Notes: generated by a model from the sequence alone, not told the origin. A stretch of 64,000 bases of DNA from Spiribacter curvatus (GCF_000485905.1 NC_022664.1:930001-994000), one strand, 5' to 3'. Numbered from the stretch's first letter, positions 18,387-27,579 are shown. Translations and numbers: made by a program.

Positions 18387-19217
18387 TCACTGATTCGGTT
18401 CGATGTTCAAGCGCAGTTGTTCCTGGTCACGCTCCTTGGCCTGCTGGTAGGCGGCCTCAAGCCGATCGAACGCCGCTGCTTGGGGGTGTTCACCCGCATC
18501 CGCAAGAATCGCTTCCAGCCCTCTGAAACGCCGCTCGAATTTGGCATTGCCATCACGGAGTGCCTGATCGGCATCGACGCCGATCCTGCGCGATAGATTG
18601 ACGCAGGCGAGCAATAGATCACCCAGCTCCTCGTGGATATGTGCCTGATCCCGCGGTACGTCGCTCAACGCCTCTTCCAGTTCGCCAAGTTCCTCCCGGA
18701 CCTTGTCGATGACCTGATGGGGTTCTGGCCAGTCAAAACCAACCCGCGCCGCCCGCGACTGAAGCTTGCGACTGCGTGTAAGCGCCGGCAGCGCCAGTGG
18801 GACATCATCGAGGGCGCTGGGTGCGGTATCATCGGATGCGCGTTCGGCGCGCTCCTCGGCCTTGATGGCTTCCCAGGTCTCGCGCTGCGACTCGGCACTG
18901 AGCGGTGGATGATCCCCGAAGACATGCGGATGACGACGGATCAGCTTGTCGGTGACGCCCTGGGCGATCGAGTCGAAATCGAAGCTTCCTGCCTCGCGAG
19001 CGATCTCGGCATAGAACACCACCTGAAAGAGCAGATCACCGAGCTCGTCACGCATCGCCGGCCGATCATCGCGCTCGATCGCATCCGCGACCTCGTAGGC
19101 CTCCTCGAGCGTATGGGGGACAAGGCTGCGGAAACCCTGCGCACGATCCCACGCACAACCCTGCTCTGGGTCGCGCAGCCGCGCCATCACCGCTAGCAGT
19201 TCCTCCATTGCTGTCAT
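18387..19217 (-). CDS. mazG: Nucleoside triphosphate pyrophosphohydrolase MazG
   Basis: A 276-residue, two-domain MazG. The first half has the metal-binding EEAYEVADAI and RDELGDLLFQVVFYAEIA motifs; the second half repeats the pattern in REELGELEEAL and EELGDLLLACVNL. MazG hydrolyses NTPs to NMP and pyrophosphate as house-cleaning. It overlaps the end of the upstream GST gene by ATGA. Confidence 0.94.
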   Translation of the reverse strand: MTAMEELLAVMARLRDPEQGCAWDRAQGFRSLVPHTLEEAYEVADAIERDDRPAMRDELGDLLFQVVFYAEIAREAGSFDFDSIAQGVTDKLIRRHPHVFGDHPPLSAESQRETWEAIKAEERAERASDDTAPSALDDVPLALPALTRSRKLQSRAARVGFDWPEPHQVIDKVREELGELEEALSDVPRDQAHIHEELGDLLLACVNLSRRIGVDADQALRDGNAKFERRFRGLEAILADAGEHPQAAAFDRLEAAYQQAKERDQEQLRLNIEPNQ

Positions 19218-19906
19218 CGCCGCTGATACTGGCTGTTGCCGAATAGCTGCTCTTTAGCCGCATCATCGAGCGCGGGCGGGCGGGCATCGGCGAGCACCGC
19301 CAAACCGCGCTGAACGGCTGGCCGCTCGGTTATTGCCTCGTACCAGCGTTTGAGATGCGGATAGTCATCGAGCGACTGACCCTGGTCATCATGCGGGCGG
19401 ATCCAGGGATAGCTAGCGATATCCGCGATGGTATAGGTATCGGCGGCGAGCCATTCCTGATCAGCGAGGCGACGGTCCATCACCGCATACAGCCGGCTCG
19501 CCTCATTGGTATAGCGGTTGATGCCATATTCAATGCGCTCGGGCGCGTACTGGCGGAAGTGATGTGCCTGACCCAGCATCGGTCCCAGCCCACCCATTTG
19601 AAACATCAACCATTCCAGCGTGTTGTAGCGTTGTCTTGCGTCGCTCGGCAAGAGTGAGCCGGTCTTCTCGGCGAGATAGAGCAGGATGGCCCCCGACTCG
19701 AAGACTGAAATCGGCTCGCCATCGGGACCATCCGCATCCACTATCGCGGGGATCTTATTATTCGGGCTGATGCCCAGGAATGCCTCGCCGAACTGGTCCC
19801 CCTGACCGATGTTGATGCCGTGCGCGCTGTAATCGAGGCCCAGCTCTTCGAGCGCGATGTGGACTTTGTGACCATTCGGTGTCGGCCATGTGTAAACGTC
19901 GATCAT
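19214..19906 (-). CDS. yfcG: Glutathione S-transferase family protein, YfcG/YghU-like
   Basis: A 230-residue cytosolic GST. The N-terminal thioredoxin-like half starts [21 protein letters not shown]; the TPNGxKV motif and SPNNKIPAI match the Nu-class YfcG/YghU enzymes, which work as glutathione-disulfide oxidoreductases using Thr/Asn instead of a catalytic Cys or Ser. The [13 protein letters not shown] segment is the GSH gamma-glutamyl site. Divergent from ispG with a 27-bp gap. Confidence 0.85.
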   Translation of the reverse strand: MIDVYTWPTPNGHKVHIALEELGLDYSAHGINIGQGDQFGEAFLGISPNNKIPAIVDADGPDGEPISVFESGAILLYLAEKTGSLLPSDARQRYNTLEWLMFQMGGLGPMLGQAHHFRQYAPERIEYGINRYTNEASRLYAVMDRRLADQEWLAADTYTIADIASYPWIRPHDDQGQSLDDYPHLKRWYEAITERPAVQRGLAVLADARPPALDDAAKEQLFGNSQYQRR

Positions 19907-19933
19907 GCGGATTCCATCCTTTATGATGAGGGT

Positions 19934-21175
19934 ATGAATGAAATACCCGGTTATCAGAGACGCCCCAGTGTGCCGGTGAAGGTGGGCTACGTCACGGTGG
20001 GCGGTGACGCCCCGGTGATCGTGCAGTCCATGACCAACACCGACACGGTGGATGAGATACGCACTGCGATTCAGGTCGCCGATCTGGCCCGCGCCGGATC
20101 CGAGCTGGTCCGCATCACCGTTAACAACGAGGAGGCGGCACGTGCGGTCCCGCGGATCCGGCAGCGCCTGGATGATATGGGCGTTGATGTACCGCTAGTG
20201 GGTGATTTCCACTTTAATGGCCATCGCCTGCTGAAGGCCGTGCCCGAGTGCGGGGAGGCACTCGGCAAGTGGCGGATCAACCCTGGTAATGTCGGCAAGG
20301 GCAGTCGCCGTGATCCGCAGTTCACCGAGATCATCGAGCTCGCCCGTGACATGAACCGCCCGGTTCGTATCGGCGTGAACTGGGGCAGCCTCGATCAGGA
20401 CCTGCTGTCACGTCTGATGGACGAGAACGCCAAACGGGCCGAACCGAAATCACCCGATGGCGTGATGCACGAGGCGGTGGTGGTCTCTTCGCTTGAGAGC
20501 GCCGAGCGCGCGGAGGAGATCGGACTGCCGCATGATGCGATCATCATCTCCTGCAAGATGAGCCGGGTCCAGGATCTGATCAGCGTCTACCAGGATCTGG
20601 GCGCACGCTGTGATCATCCGCTGCATTTAGGTCTCACCGAAGCGGGCATGGGATCAAAGGGCATTGTTGCCTCCACGGCCGCACTGTCGGTCCTCCTCCA
20701 GCAGGGAATCGGCGACACCATCCGCATCTCTCTGACGCCGGAGCCGGGCGGTGAGCGGACGCAGGAGGTCGTGGTCGCGCAGGAGATCCTCCAGACCATG
20801 GGGCTTCGCAGCTTCACACCCCTCGTAGCCGCCTGCCCCGGATGTGGACGAACCACCAGTACTTTCTTCCAGGAGCTCGCCGACGAGATCCAGAGCCACG
20901 TCCGAGAGCGCATGCCAGAGTGGCGCGAACACTACCCCGGGGTGGAGTCGATGAGCCTGGCGGTCATGGGCTGCGTGGTGAATGGCCCGGGTGAGAGCCG
21001 CCAGGCGGACATTGGCATCAGCCTGCCGGGCACCGGCGAAAAGCCGGTGGCACCGGTCTATGTGGATGGCGAGAAGACGGTGACACTCAAGGGTGAGAAC
21101 ATCGCCGGCGAGTTCAAGACGATCGTTGAGGAATACGTGGAGCGCCGCTACGGGACCGGCGGGGCCGATCGCTGA
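19934..21175 (+). CDS. ispG: 4-hydroxy-3-methylbut-2-enyl-diphosphate synthase (flavodoxin)
   Basis: A 413-residue IspG/GcpE, which converts MEcPP to HMBPP in the MEP isoprenoid pathway using a [4Fe-4S] cluster. The TIM-barrel half starts around [22 protein letters not shown]; cluster cysteines are in ACPGCGRT and [10 protein letters not shown]. The ATG at 19934 ([12 protein letters not shown]) gives the standard N-terminus; upstream starts would overlap the GST gene. IspD and IspF of the same pathway are at 46.5-47.7 kb. The neighbouring ferredoxin gene could provide electrons. Confidence 0.95.
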   Translation: MNEIPGYQRRPSVPVKVGYVTVGGDAPVIVQSMTNTDTVDEIRTAIQVADLARAGSELVRITVNNEEAARAVPRIRQRLDDMGVDVPLVGDFHFNGHRLLKAVPECGEALGKWRINPGNVGKGSRRDPQFTEIIELARDMNRPVRIGVNWGSLDQDLLSRLMDENAKRAEPKSPDGVMHEAVVVSSLESAERAEEIGLPHDAIIISCKMSRVQDLISVYQDLGARCDHPLHLGLTEAGMGSKGIVASTAALSVLLQQGIGDTIRISLTPEPGGERTQEVVVAQEILQTMGLRSFTPLVAACPGCGRTTSTFFQELADEIQSHVRERMPEWREHYPGVESMSLAVMGCVVNGPGESRQADIGISLPGTGEKPVAPVYVDGEKTVTLKGENIAGEFKTIVEEYVERRYGTGGADR

Positions 21176-21187
21176 ATCGGCGCGGCA

Positions 21188-21511
21188 TCATTCCTCGATC
21201 TGATCGCGCTTGTCGGTGACTGACTCCCACGCCTCCGCGTCGTCGGGCGGCGCCTGACGGGTGCTGAGTACCGGCCACTGCTGGGCGAGCCGCGCGTTGA
21301 GCGCGATGAAGTCCTGCTGATCGGCCGGAACCTCATCATCCGGGTAGATTGCATCCACCGGGCATTCCGAAACGCAGACCGCGCAGTCGATGCACTCCAC
21401 CGGGTCGATCACCAGCATCGTGGGGCCAGCATGGAAACAGTCCACGGGACAGACTTCCACGCAGTCGGTATAGCGGCAGCGCACACAGGATTCGGTGACG
21501 ACGTAGGTCAT
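21188..21511 (-). CDS. fdxA: Ferredoxin FdxA (7Fe-8S type)
   Basis: A 107-residue ferredoxin starting MTYVVTESCVRC. The N-terminal half has the [3Fe-4S]-type spacing (CVRCRYTDCVEVCPVDC) and the second motif CIDCAVCVSECPVDAI binds [4Fe-4S]; the C-terminal part is the short acidic FdxA extension ending in a Glu-rich tail. Cytosolic electron carrier. The ATG overlaps the TGA of the Rrf2 regulator gene, so both are one transcription unit. A 12-bp gap separates it from the convergent ispG. Confidence 0.92.
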   Translation of the reverse strand: MTYVVTESCVRCRYTDCVEVCPVDCFHAGPTMLVIDPVECIDCAVCVSECPVDAIYPDDEVPADQQDFIALNARLAQQWPVLSTRQAPPDDAEAWESVTDKRDQIEE

Positions 21512-21993
21512 GCGCGCGACGCCCCCGCCGCGGGCTGCTGGCGCGTGGACAGGGCACCGCAGATATCGCAGCGCCAGCCACCGCCGGTGTACTGGTCGAC
21601 CAGGGCTTCGCGGACCTCTGGCCGAGCCGCGAAATCCGCCAGGGTTATCCCCCGCAGGAACGCCTCGATGCGATGGGCGAGCCCCGCCCACAGTTCACCG
21701 TCAAGGGCCGAAGTTGCGCGTCGCGGTCCACCCTGCCCGTCCATGAGCGTAATAACCTCTCCCATGGAAATGGCCTCAGGGGGACGGCCAAGCCGGTATC
21801 CCCCGCCAGGGCCCGGGGTACCCCGAACGAGCCCTGCCCGCCGCAGCTTCCAGAAGATCTGGTCAATGTAGGACATCGAAATCCCCTGGCAGACCGAGAT
21901 CTCTGCAAGCGGTACCGCCCCCGCCTGATTGTGAACCGCCAGGTGCAGAAGGGCGCTGACGGCGTAGCGGCTTTTCGCAGACAGTCTGATCAT
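21508..21993 (-). CDS. Rrf2 family transcriptional regulator, atypical
   Basis: A 161-residue protein with an N-terminal winged helix typical of Rrf2 (MIRLSAKSRYAVSALLHLAVH, SMSYIDQIFWKLRRAGLV, PGGGYRLGRP wing). In IscR the cluster cysteines are near residues 92, 98 and 104; here that region (MDGQGGPRRATSALDGELW) has none. The only cysteines are Cys35 in the recognition region and a C-terminal CDIC pair at 142-145. It may sense a different signal or a thiol state. It is translationally coupled to fdxA, which it probably autoregulates with. Confidence 0.85.
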   Translation of the reverse strand: MIRLSAKSRYAVSALLHLAVHNQAGAVPLAEISVCQGISMSYIDQIFWKLRRAGLVRGTPGPGGGYRLGRPPEAISMGEVITLMDGQGGPRRATSALDGELWAGLAHRIEAFLRGITLADFAARPEVREALVDQYTGGGWRCDICGALSTRQQPAAGASRA

Positions 21994-22000
21994 CGCGTTA

Positions 22001-22831
22001 TCACGTCCGGTACTGATCGGTGGCCGTCAATCGGTACGGCGACACCGTATGGGTATGGTTGACCGGCCCATGTCCGTGGCCCAGCGACGAGGCAGTGACA
22101 AGCGCCTCGTGCAGATAGTCCCTGCCACGGTGGACGGCCGCATCGAGCGGGAGTTCCCGGCCCAGCCCCTCGGCGATCGCCGAGGCCAGCGTACAGCCCG
22201 TGCCATGATCGCTGGTGGTGGCAATACGTGGATGCTCGAAGCGCTGATTACCACCGGCGGTGGCGAGAACGTCAATCAGGGTGTCGCCGTCTAGATGCCC
22301 CCCTTTAAGCAGTACCGCCTCACAGCCAAGCGCGAGCAGTGCCCGGGCCGCCTCGTCCATGGCGGCAGGTGACTCGATCGGCCGACCCAGCAGCGCCTGC
22401 GCCTCGGGAATGTTCGGCGTGATCAGTCGGGCGTTGGGGATGAGCCGATCGCGCAGATACGCCATGCCATCGTCCGCCACCAGGCGGGCGCCGCTCTGCG
22501 CGACCATCACCGGATCGATCACCCACGGAACGTGGCCCGCGAAGCGCTCGAGCTCATCGGCAACGGCATCGATCACTGCTCGGTCATGAAGCATGCCGGT
22601 TTTAACGCAGTCGACACCCAGATCATCGACTACCGAGCGGATCTGCTCACGGATAAACCCGGGCTCGATGCCCACAACGCCCTGGACACCCTCGGTATTC
22701 TGCGCCGTCAATGCGGTGACGGCGGTCATCGCATATCCACCCAGTGCGGTGACTGTCTTGATATCGGCCTGTATGCCGGCCCCACCACCGGAGTCGGAAC
22801 CGGCGATGATAAGGATACGTGCGGGGCTCAT
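22001..22831 (-). CDS. thiD: Hydroxymethylpyrimidine/phosphomethylpyrimidine kinase ThiD
   Basis: A 276-residue PfkB/ribokinase-like kinase that phosphorylates HMP and HMP-P in thiamine synthesis. Motifs: IAGSDSGGGAGIQADIKT at the N-terminus, the anion hole and catalytic Asp in SDHGTGCTLASAIA. No TPP riboswitch-like element is visible upstream, where the CoA ligase gene overlaps by ATGA. Confidence 0.93.
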   Translation of the reverse strand: MSPARILIIAGSDSGGGAGIQADIKTVTALGGYAMTAVTALTAQNTEGVQGVVGIEPGFIREQIRSVVDDLGVDCVKTGMLHDRAVIDAVADELERFAGHVPWVIDPVMVAQSGARLVADDGMAYLRDRLIPNARLITPNIPEAQALLGRPIESPAAMDEAARALLALGCEAVLLKGGHLDGDTLIDVLATAGGNQRFEHPRIATTSDHGTGCTLASAIAEGLGRELPLDAAVHRGRDYLHEALVTASSLGHGHGPVNHTHTVSPYRLTATDQYRT

Positions 22832-24375
22832 GACGGCCCTCCCTGATGGGTCTGCTCATGGACGCGGCGGGCCTGACGCCGGTCAGGTTTGCCGGCACCG
22901 GTGAGTGGCAGGGTATCTACCACCTCAATCATCGCCGGGTGTTTGAAGCGTGCGAGGCGCCCCTCGAGCCAGCCCGCCAGCGTGGCCACCGCATCATGCG
23001 CCGGGCCGGTGAGCCAGGCAACCGGCCTGGCGCCCCAGTGCGGATCAGACACCCCGAAAACGATCGCCCCAGTGACGTCGGGATGCTCACGCAGGACGGT
23101 CTCTACCTCTTCGGCGGCGATGTTCTCGCCACCACTGACAATGACATTATCGAGCCGGCCGACGATAAACACCTGCCCGGCGCGATCCTCACGGGCGAGA
23201 TCGCCGCTGCGGATCCAGCCATCGTCGGTCCAGCGCGCCGCCGTGCGCACCGGATCATCGAGGTAGCCGTCAAAATCATGGGGGCTGCGCATCTGTAGCT
23301 CACCGGGCTCGTCAACGGCCACTGGCTGCAGGGAATCTGGATTGACGATGCGGTAGTCGGTATGGAAAAAACTGGTACCCACACTGGCACGATCGGGCGT
23401 CTCCGCGTCCTCATCCGCTCTCGCTGCGGCATTGATGAAGTTCGATGGCCCCGCCTCGGTCAGGCCATATGACTGGCGCACATTGATGCCGCGTGCCAGA
23501 AATGGCGCCATGCTCGCCTCGGCACAGGGAGCGCCGGCGGTGGTGATGGCCTCGAGCGATCGCAGCGAATGGGTCGCGAAAGCCGGGCTGGCCGCGAGCG
23601 CCTGCAGCATGGCCTCGACCGCGCCGAGGTGGTTGATGCCATAGCGATCGATCGCGCGCAGTACCGCATCTGGCTCGAATGCCGCGGGGATCACCGCGCA
23701 CCCGCCGGCATAGAGGATCGGTACCAGCGTGTTCCAGCCGCCTATATGGAAAAGCGGGAACAGCACCAGCTCACGGCGCTGCGCCAGCGCACCATCAGCA
23801 GCCACTAGAAGCTCGATTGCATTCCAGAGCATCTGCCGGTGGCTGATTCGGCAGATCTTGGGCAGACCGGTACTGCCGCCGGTATGGACAAGAAGGCAGG
23901 GATCGGCCAGGGCAAGCGCCCGATTGATGGGATCTGTCGTCTGACGCGCCAGCGCCTGCTCGGCGGCGCTGTCGCGCGTACCAAAACCGAGTCTCGGGAT
24001 CGCTGTAGCGTCCATCGCCATGGCGTCGACAAAGTCATTCAAACTCTCATCGACCACCAGCCACTCCGGCGCGATCCGCTCGATGAGCGCACGCGCCTCG
24101 GTGGCCGTGAGCCGATGGCTGACCGGCGCAATGACAACGCCGGTCTTGCCCGCCGCTAGAAATAGCTCAACGGCCTCGAGGCGATTACCGGTAATCACTG
24201 CGATGGCCTGGCCGGGCACCAGCTCGGCCTCATCAACGATCCAGTGGGCCCAGCGCCGCGCCCGGTCATCCAGGGCCTGGTAGGTGAGGCGTTGATCCGT
24301 TGCCGGATCGATAAGCGCTGTCCGTTCCGGAGTGAGCGACCGTCGGCGGCCACTCCAGTCGCCGACCCAGTTCAT
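22828..24375 (-). CDS. AMP-dependent acyl/aryl-CoA synthetase (substrate unknown)
   Basis: A 515-residue adenylate-forming enzyme from the ATG at 24375 (MNWVGDWSGRRR). Core motifs: P-loop HTGGSTGLPK, SYGLTEAG, the hinge region SGDLAREDRAGQVFIVGRLD, SGGENIAAEEVE, and the C-terminal PLTGAGKPDRRQ with the catalytic Lys. The family covers fatty-acyl, aryl and o-succinylbenzoate ligases; I cannot tell which. Coupling to thiD is unusual and does not by itself suggest a thiamine role. It is divergent from tatD with 63 bp between, so the start could be slightly further upstream (ATG at 24411). Confidence 0.82.
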   Translation of the reverse strand: MNWVGDWSGRRRSLTPERTALIDPATDQRLTYQALDDRARRWAHWIVDEAELVPGQAIAVITGNRLEAVELFLAAGKTGVVIAPVSHRLTATEARALIERIAPEWLVVDESLNDFVDAMAMDATAIPRLGFGTRDSAAEQALARQTTDPINRALALADPCLLVHTGGSTGLPKICRISHRQMLWNAIELLVAADGALAQRRELVLFPLFHIGGWNTLVPILYAGGCAVIPAAFEPDAVLRAIDRYGINHLGAVEAMLQALAASPAFATHSLRSLEAITTAGAPCAEASMAPFLARGINVRQSYGLTEAGPSNFINAAARADEDAETPDRASVGTSFFHTDYRIVNPDSLQPVAVDEPGELQMRSPHDFDGYLDDPVRTAARWTDDGWIRSGDLAREDRAGQVFIVGRLDNVIVSGGENIAAEEVETVLREHPDVTGAIVFGVSDPHWGARPVAWLTGPAHDAVATLAGWLEGRLARFKHPAMIEVVDTLPLTGAGKPDRRQARRVHEQTHQGGPS

Positions 24376-24438
24376 CGGGCGTTGATCCCCGGATTCATCC
24401 ATATGCATCATGATGCGAAATTCCAGCAGACTGGCTGC

Positions 24439-25257
24439 ATGCAGTACAACGATCTCATCGACATTGGCGTCAACCTCACCCATGCGCGCTTCAATGGCGA
24501 CCGCGATGCGGTTATCGAGCGGGCGTCGGCCGCCGGCGTAGCGGGCATGGTCCTCACCGGCGTCAACATTGCGGAGTCGGAATCCGCCATCGCGCTGGCA
24601 AACGCCTGGCCCAACGTCATGGTTGCGACCGCCGGCGTCCACCCCCATCACGCCGACCAGTGGTCGAATACCGCCGCCAAATCACTCGAGGCGCTGATCG
24701 AGCAGCCATCAACCGTCGCTGTTGGCGAGACAGGCCTTGATTATAACCGCGACTTTTCACCACGTTCCGACCAGCGTGCTGCGTTCGTCGCACAGCTTGA
24801 AATCGCCGCTACCACGCAGTCTCCGGTATTCCTCCACCAGCGCGATGCCGATGCTGATTTTCTTGCCATCCTGCGTGAGCATCGCGCTGCCCTGCCCGCA
24901 GTCGTTCTGCATTGCTTTACCGGTGATCAGGCACTGCTCGAGGCCTGTCTAGCGCTCGATGTGCATATCGGCATTACCGGCTGGGTCGCGGATGAACGGC
25001 GCGGCGCCGAGCTCCGGCGCTGTGTGCCTCGCATCCCGGCCGACCGGCTGATGATCGAGACCGATGCACCTTTCCTGCTGCCCCGCAACCTGCCCGATCC
25101 GCCGGCGAAACGGCGTAATGAACCGGCATTCCTGCCCCATGTTCTGGAGGCCGTCGCGGCGCTCCACGATGAATCAGCCACTCGTCTGGCCGAGTCCACG
25201 GCCGCGACCAGTCGCTCTTTCTTCCGTCTGACCGGCAAGGCCCGATCAGGCGGTTGA
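24439..25257 (+). CDS. tatD: TatD family metal-dependent hydrolase (3'-5' DNase/RNase)
   Basis: A 272-residue TIM-barrel amidohydrolase-fold nuclease. Start MQYNDLIDIGVNLTH; metal ligands are recognisable in GVHPHHAD, VGETGLDYNRDFSP, FLHQRDAD, HCFTGD and ETDAPFLLPRNL. The N-terminal DIGVNL replaces the usual DTHCHL but is seen in true TatD. E. coli TatD degrades DNA and RNA in repair or apoptosis-like settings. Its end overlaps the convergent dusA by 12 bp. Confidence 0.92.
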   Translation: MQYNDLIDIGVNLTHARFNGDRDAVIERASAAGVAGMVLTGVNIAESESAIALANAWPNVMVATAGVHPHHADQWSNTAAKSLEALIEQPSTVAVGETGLDYNRDFSPRSDQRAAFVAQLEIAATTQSPVFLHQRDADADFLAILREHRAALPAVVLHCFTGDQALLEACLALDVHIGITGWVADERRGAELRRCVPRIPADRLMIETDAPFLLPRNLPDPPAKRRNEPAFLPHVLEAVAALHDESATRLAESTAATSRSFFRLTGKARSGG

Positions 25258-26256
25258 TGTCTCAGCCCCCGACGGGATCGCCGCGTGACGGGCCTCGAGG
25301 GCCTGGTCGATCACCTCGGGGCCGGCGCCGCGTACGGCACCTCGCTCGCTCAGCGTACGACGCCATATCCGGGCACCCGGCAGCCCCTGGAACAGACCCG
25401 AGAGATGCCGTGTGAAGCGGGTAATGGGAACACCCGATCGCCAGTGATCCACGACGTAATCGCGGTAGGCATGAACAACCGCCTCGCGCTCAGGCCTGGA
25501 ATCCGGCGACGCACCGAAGATGCGGTGGTCGGCCTCGGCCAGCAGCCAAGGGTTGTGGTAGGCCTCGCGGCCGATCATGGTGCCATCCAGGGTATCGAGC
25601 CACGACTTCGCGGTATCCAGATCCCGGATACCGCCGTTGAGTATGATCGGTATGCCAGGAAAGTCACCCTTCAGCGCCGCGACGCGGTCGTAGCGAAGCG
25701 GCGGGACATCACGGTTCTGCTTGGGTGAGAGTCCCTGCAGCCAGGCCTTTCGGGCGTGGACGACGAGCGCATGCGCGCCGCCATCGATCATCGCCTGTGT
25801 GAAACGACACAGCGCATCGTAGGAATCGTGATCATCGACGCCAATCCGCGACTTTACGGTCACGGGCAGTCGCGTCGCCGCTCGCATTGCTGCGACGAGT
25901 TCGCTGACGAGCGCGGGCTCGCGCATCAGACAGGCGCCAAAGCGTCCCGACTGGACACGGTCGCTGGGGCAGCCGACATTGAGATTGATCTCATCATAGC
26001 CCCAGGCCTCGGCCAGTTCGGCGCCATAGGCGAGTTGTGCCGGGTCACTACCCCCGAGTTGGATCGCAACCGGGGCCTCGCTCGGGTGCCCTTTGAGAAA
26101 ACGCGCTGCGTGGCCGTGCCAGAGCGCCTGGGCCGGTACCATCTCGGTGTAGAGCTGCGTGTGCCGACTGATCAGGCGCAGCAGATACCGACACGCCGGA
26201 TCGGTCCAGTCCATCATCGGTGCCACGCTGAGGCGCCGGTGTCCTGCCATACTCAT
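25246..26256 (-). CDS. dusA: tRNA-dihydrouridine(20/20a) synthase
   Basis: A FMN-dependent Dus enzyme of about 336 residues from the ATG at 26256. RRLSVAPMMDWTD, LNVGCPSDRVQSGRFGACLM (catalytic Cys) and the FMN phosphate site around GGI and GTMIGREAYHNPW match DusA. It reduces U20/20a of tRNA. A start further upstream (26316) would overlap the divergent glutaredoxin-like gene, so the internal ATG is preferred. Confidence 0.93.
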   Translation of the reverse strand: MSMAGHRRLSVAPMMDWTDPACRYLLRLISRHTQLYTEMVPAQALWHGHAARFLKGHPSEAPVAIQLGGSDPAQLAYGAELAEAWGYDEINLNVGCPSDRVQSGRFGACLMREPALVSELVAAMRAATRLPVTVKSRIGVDDHDSYDALCRFTQAMIDGGAHALVVHARKAWLQGLSPKQNRDVPPLRYDRVAALKGDFPGIPIILNGGIRDLDTAKSWLDTLDGTMIGREAYHNPWLLAEADHRIFGASPDSRPEREAVVHAYRDYVVDHWRSGVPITRFTRHLSGLFQGLPGARIWRRTLSERGAVRGAGPEVIDQALEARHAAIPSGAETSTA

Positions 26257-26309
26257 ACGCTCGGAAATCGCGCTACCCTCAGTGGTGTCCTCATATTGTT
26301 GAGTCTGCA

Positions 26310-26546
26310 ATGTCATCAATACGATTTTACACCACTTCCGGCTGTCATCTCTGCGATGAGGCGTATGCCATGCTCGTACCGGTCGCTCAGCGACGCGGAC
26401 ACAGCATTGAGCGGGTCGACATCATGGACGATCCGCGGGCGGAAGCGGCCTACGCCGAATCGATCCCTGTGGTTGAGTGTGAGGGCCGGGCTGAAGCGCT
26501 GCGCTGGCCATTCGATACCGCATCGCTCTACCGGTACCTGCCATGA
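26310..26546 (+). CDS. Glutaredoxin-like protein (DUF836 family)
   Basis: A 78-residue thioredoxin-fold protein: beta strand IRFYTTSG, active site C-H-L-C, and the cis-Pro motif SIPVV. The arrangement matches the DUF836 small glutaredoxin-like family. No signal peptide, so cytosolic. Its last codons overlap the L,D-transpeptidase gene by ATGA. The function is unknown beyond probable thiol-disulfide exchange. Confidence 0.85.
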   Translation: MSSIRFYTTSGCHLCDEAYAMLVPVAQRRGHSIERVDIMDDPRAEAAYAESIPVVECEGRAEALRWPFDTASLYRYLP

Positions 26547-27127
26547 GCTTGCGGCGTCGGGTCGACGGGCTCCTCGCGATTGTTGCGGCTCTCTGCGTAA
26601 CGGGGCTGATGGGGGTTCAGACTGCTGCCTCGTCAGCGCCGTCCGCGGATGTCTGGGTGCGGGTGGATACCGGCAGCGAGATAACGGAGGTCTGGCGAGG
26701 CGATGAACGACTGCTACGGCTCGATGATATTGCCTTTGGACGCGGCGGCATTTCGGATCTGCACCTCAAGGGCGATCAGACCACACCGCGGGGCGAATAT
26801 CGGATCACTCACGTCAATGAGGAGAGCCGTTTCCACCGATTTATCGGAATCAACTACCCGACACTCGATCATCTCGATCGGGCAAGACAGCGCGGTGCGC
26901 TAACGGAAAGCCAATACCGTGCAATGCTGGATGATGGACTGAGGGATGGCCGATTCCCGCAGGATGGGATTCTTGGGGGGTATATCGGATTCCACGGCAT
27001 TGGCGACGGTGATCCTGATATCCACGCAGCCTTTCACTGGACCGAAGGCTGTATCGCAATGACGAATGCACAGATTGAGACCCTGCAATCGCTGGTTGGT
27101 GTGGGAACGCCGGTCGTGGTCGAGTAG
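26543..27127 (+). CDS. Exported L,D-transpeptidase (YkuD/YafK-like)
   Basis: A 194-residue protein with an N-terminal signal (RRRVDGLLAIVAALCVTGLMGVQTAASSAPSA region, cleavage near ASSA) and one YkuD domain. The active site is GYIGFHGIGDGDPD followed by HWTEGCIAMTN, giving the His and the Cys nucleophile; this spacing and TEGCIAM resemble the YafK/YkuD subgroup with broad roles, including DpaA-type cleavage of Lpp from peptidoglycan. It lies directly upstream of a Braun-type lipoprotein. Whether it attaches or removes the lipoprotein cannot be read. Confidence 0.85.
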   Translation: MSLRRRVDGLLAIVAALCVTGLMGVQTAASSAPSADVWVRVDTGSEITEVWRGDERLLRLDDIAFGRGGISDLHLKGDQTTPRGEYRITHVNEESRFHRFIGINYPTLDHLDRARQRGALTESQYRAMLDDGLRDGRFPQDGILGGYIGFHGIGDGDPDIHAAFHWTEGCIAMTNAQIETLQSLVGVGTPVVVE

Positions 27128-27173
27128 GGTCACAGGGGTTGAAAGACGTCCAGCGGCGCGCAATCATACTGAC

Positions 27174-27202
27174 GACATTTATGGCGTTGGATCGCTGATA
27201 AT
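27174..27202 (+). promoter_or_regulatory. Possible sigma70 promoter of the lipoprotein gene
   Basis: A -10 box GATAAT (5/6 to consensus) at 27197-27202, with a weak -35 GACATT 17 bp upstream at 27174-27179. It lies about 47 bp before the lipoprotein ATG. The position in the only noncoding gap before a normally highly expressed gene favours it; the -35 is poor. Confidence 0.4.
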
Positions 27203-27248
27203 GTCAGGTCAGGAAAGAACGTCATATAAGAAATCAAGGAGTTTCATT

Positions 27249-27518
27249 ATGAGCCAGACACTTAAATCCATGCTTAAACTCAGTGCCGCAGCGGCCTCCA
27301 TGGGCCTGCTGGTTGGCTGTGCCTCGCAGACCTCGATGCAGGACCTGCAGGCCGAGATCGACGACGTCCGTGGCCTTGCCGATTCCGCGATGGATGAGGC
27401 GAGCACTGCCATGATGACGGCCGAAGGCGCGGAAACATCTGCCGCCAACGCCAACCGCAAGGCCGACGAGAACAGCGAGAAGATCGATCGCATGTTCGAG
27501 GAGTCGATGTACAAGTAA
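27249..27518 (+). CDS. lpp: Braun-type murein lipoprotein (Lpp/OprI-like)
   Basis: An 89-residue lipoprotein. AAGGAG precedes the ATG. Signal peptide KSMLKLSAAAASMGLLVGC ends with a lipobox LVGC; Cys is the lipidation site and the +2 residue Ala allows outer-membrane sorting. The mature part is one long Ala-rich helix with heptad-like spacing (DLQAEIDDVRGLADSAMDEA) that should trimerise, and it ends in MYK. A C-terminal Lys is the peptidoglycan attachment residue of Lpp. Flanking L,D-transpeptidases fit this. Sequence is closest in style to OprI of Pseudomonas. Confidence 0.88.
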   Translation: MSQTLKSMLKLSAAAASMGLLVGCASQTSMQDLQAEIDDVRGLADSAMDEASTAMMTAEGAETSAANANRKADENSEKIDRMFEESMYK

Positions 27519-27542
27519 GACCCTGTCGAAAGGTCAGACCCA

Positions 27543-27568
27543 AACCCCGCTTTTGCGGGGTTTTTTTA
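27543..27568 (+). terminator. Rho-independent terminator after the lipoprotein gene
   Basis: A GC-rich hairpin AACCCCGC-TTTT-GCGGGGTT followed by seven T residues, 25 bp past the stop codon. It is the clearest terminator of any protein gene here and separates lpp from the convergent L,D-transpeptidase. Confidence 0.93.
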
Positions 27569-27579
27569 TGTCCAGTGGG

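Noticed and set aside
22376-24651. TPP riboswitch upstream of thiD or the ligase gene
   Set aside because: The upstream region of thiD is coding (ligase), and the 63-bp space before the ligase shows no THI-box pattern.
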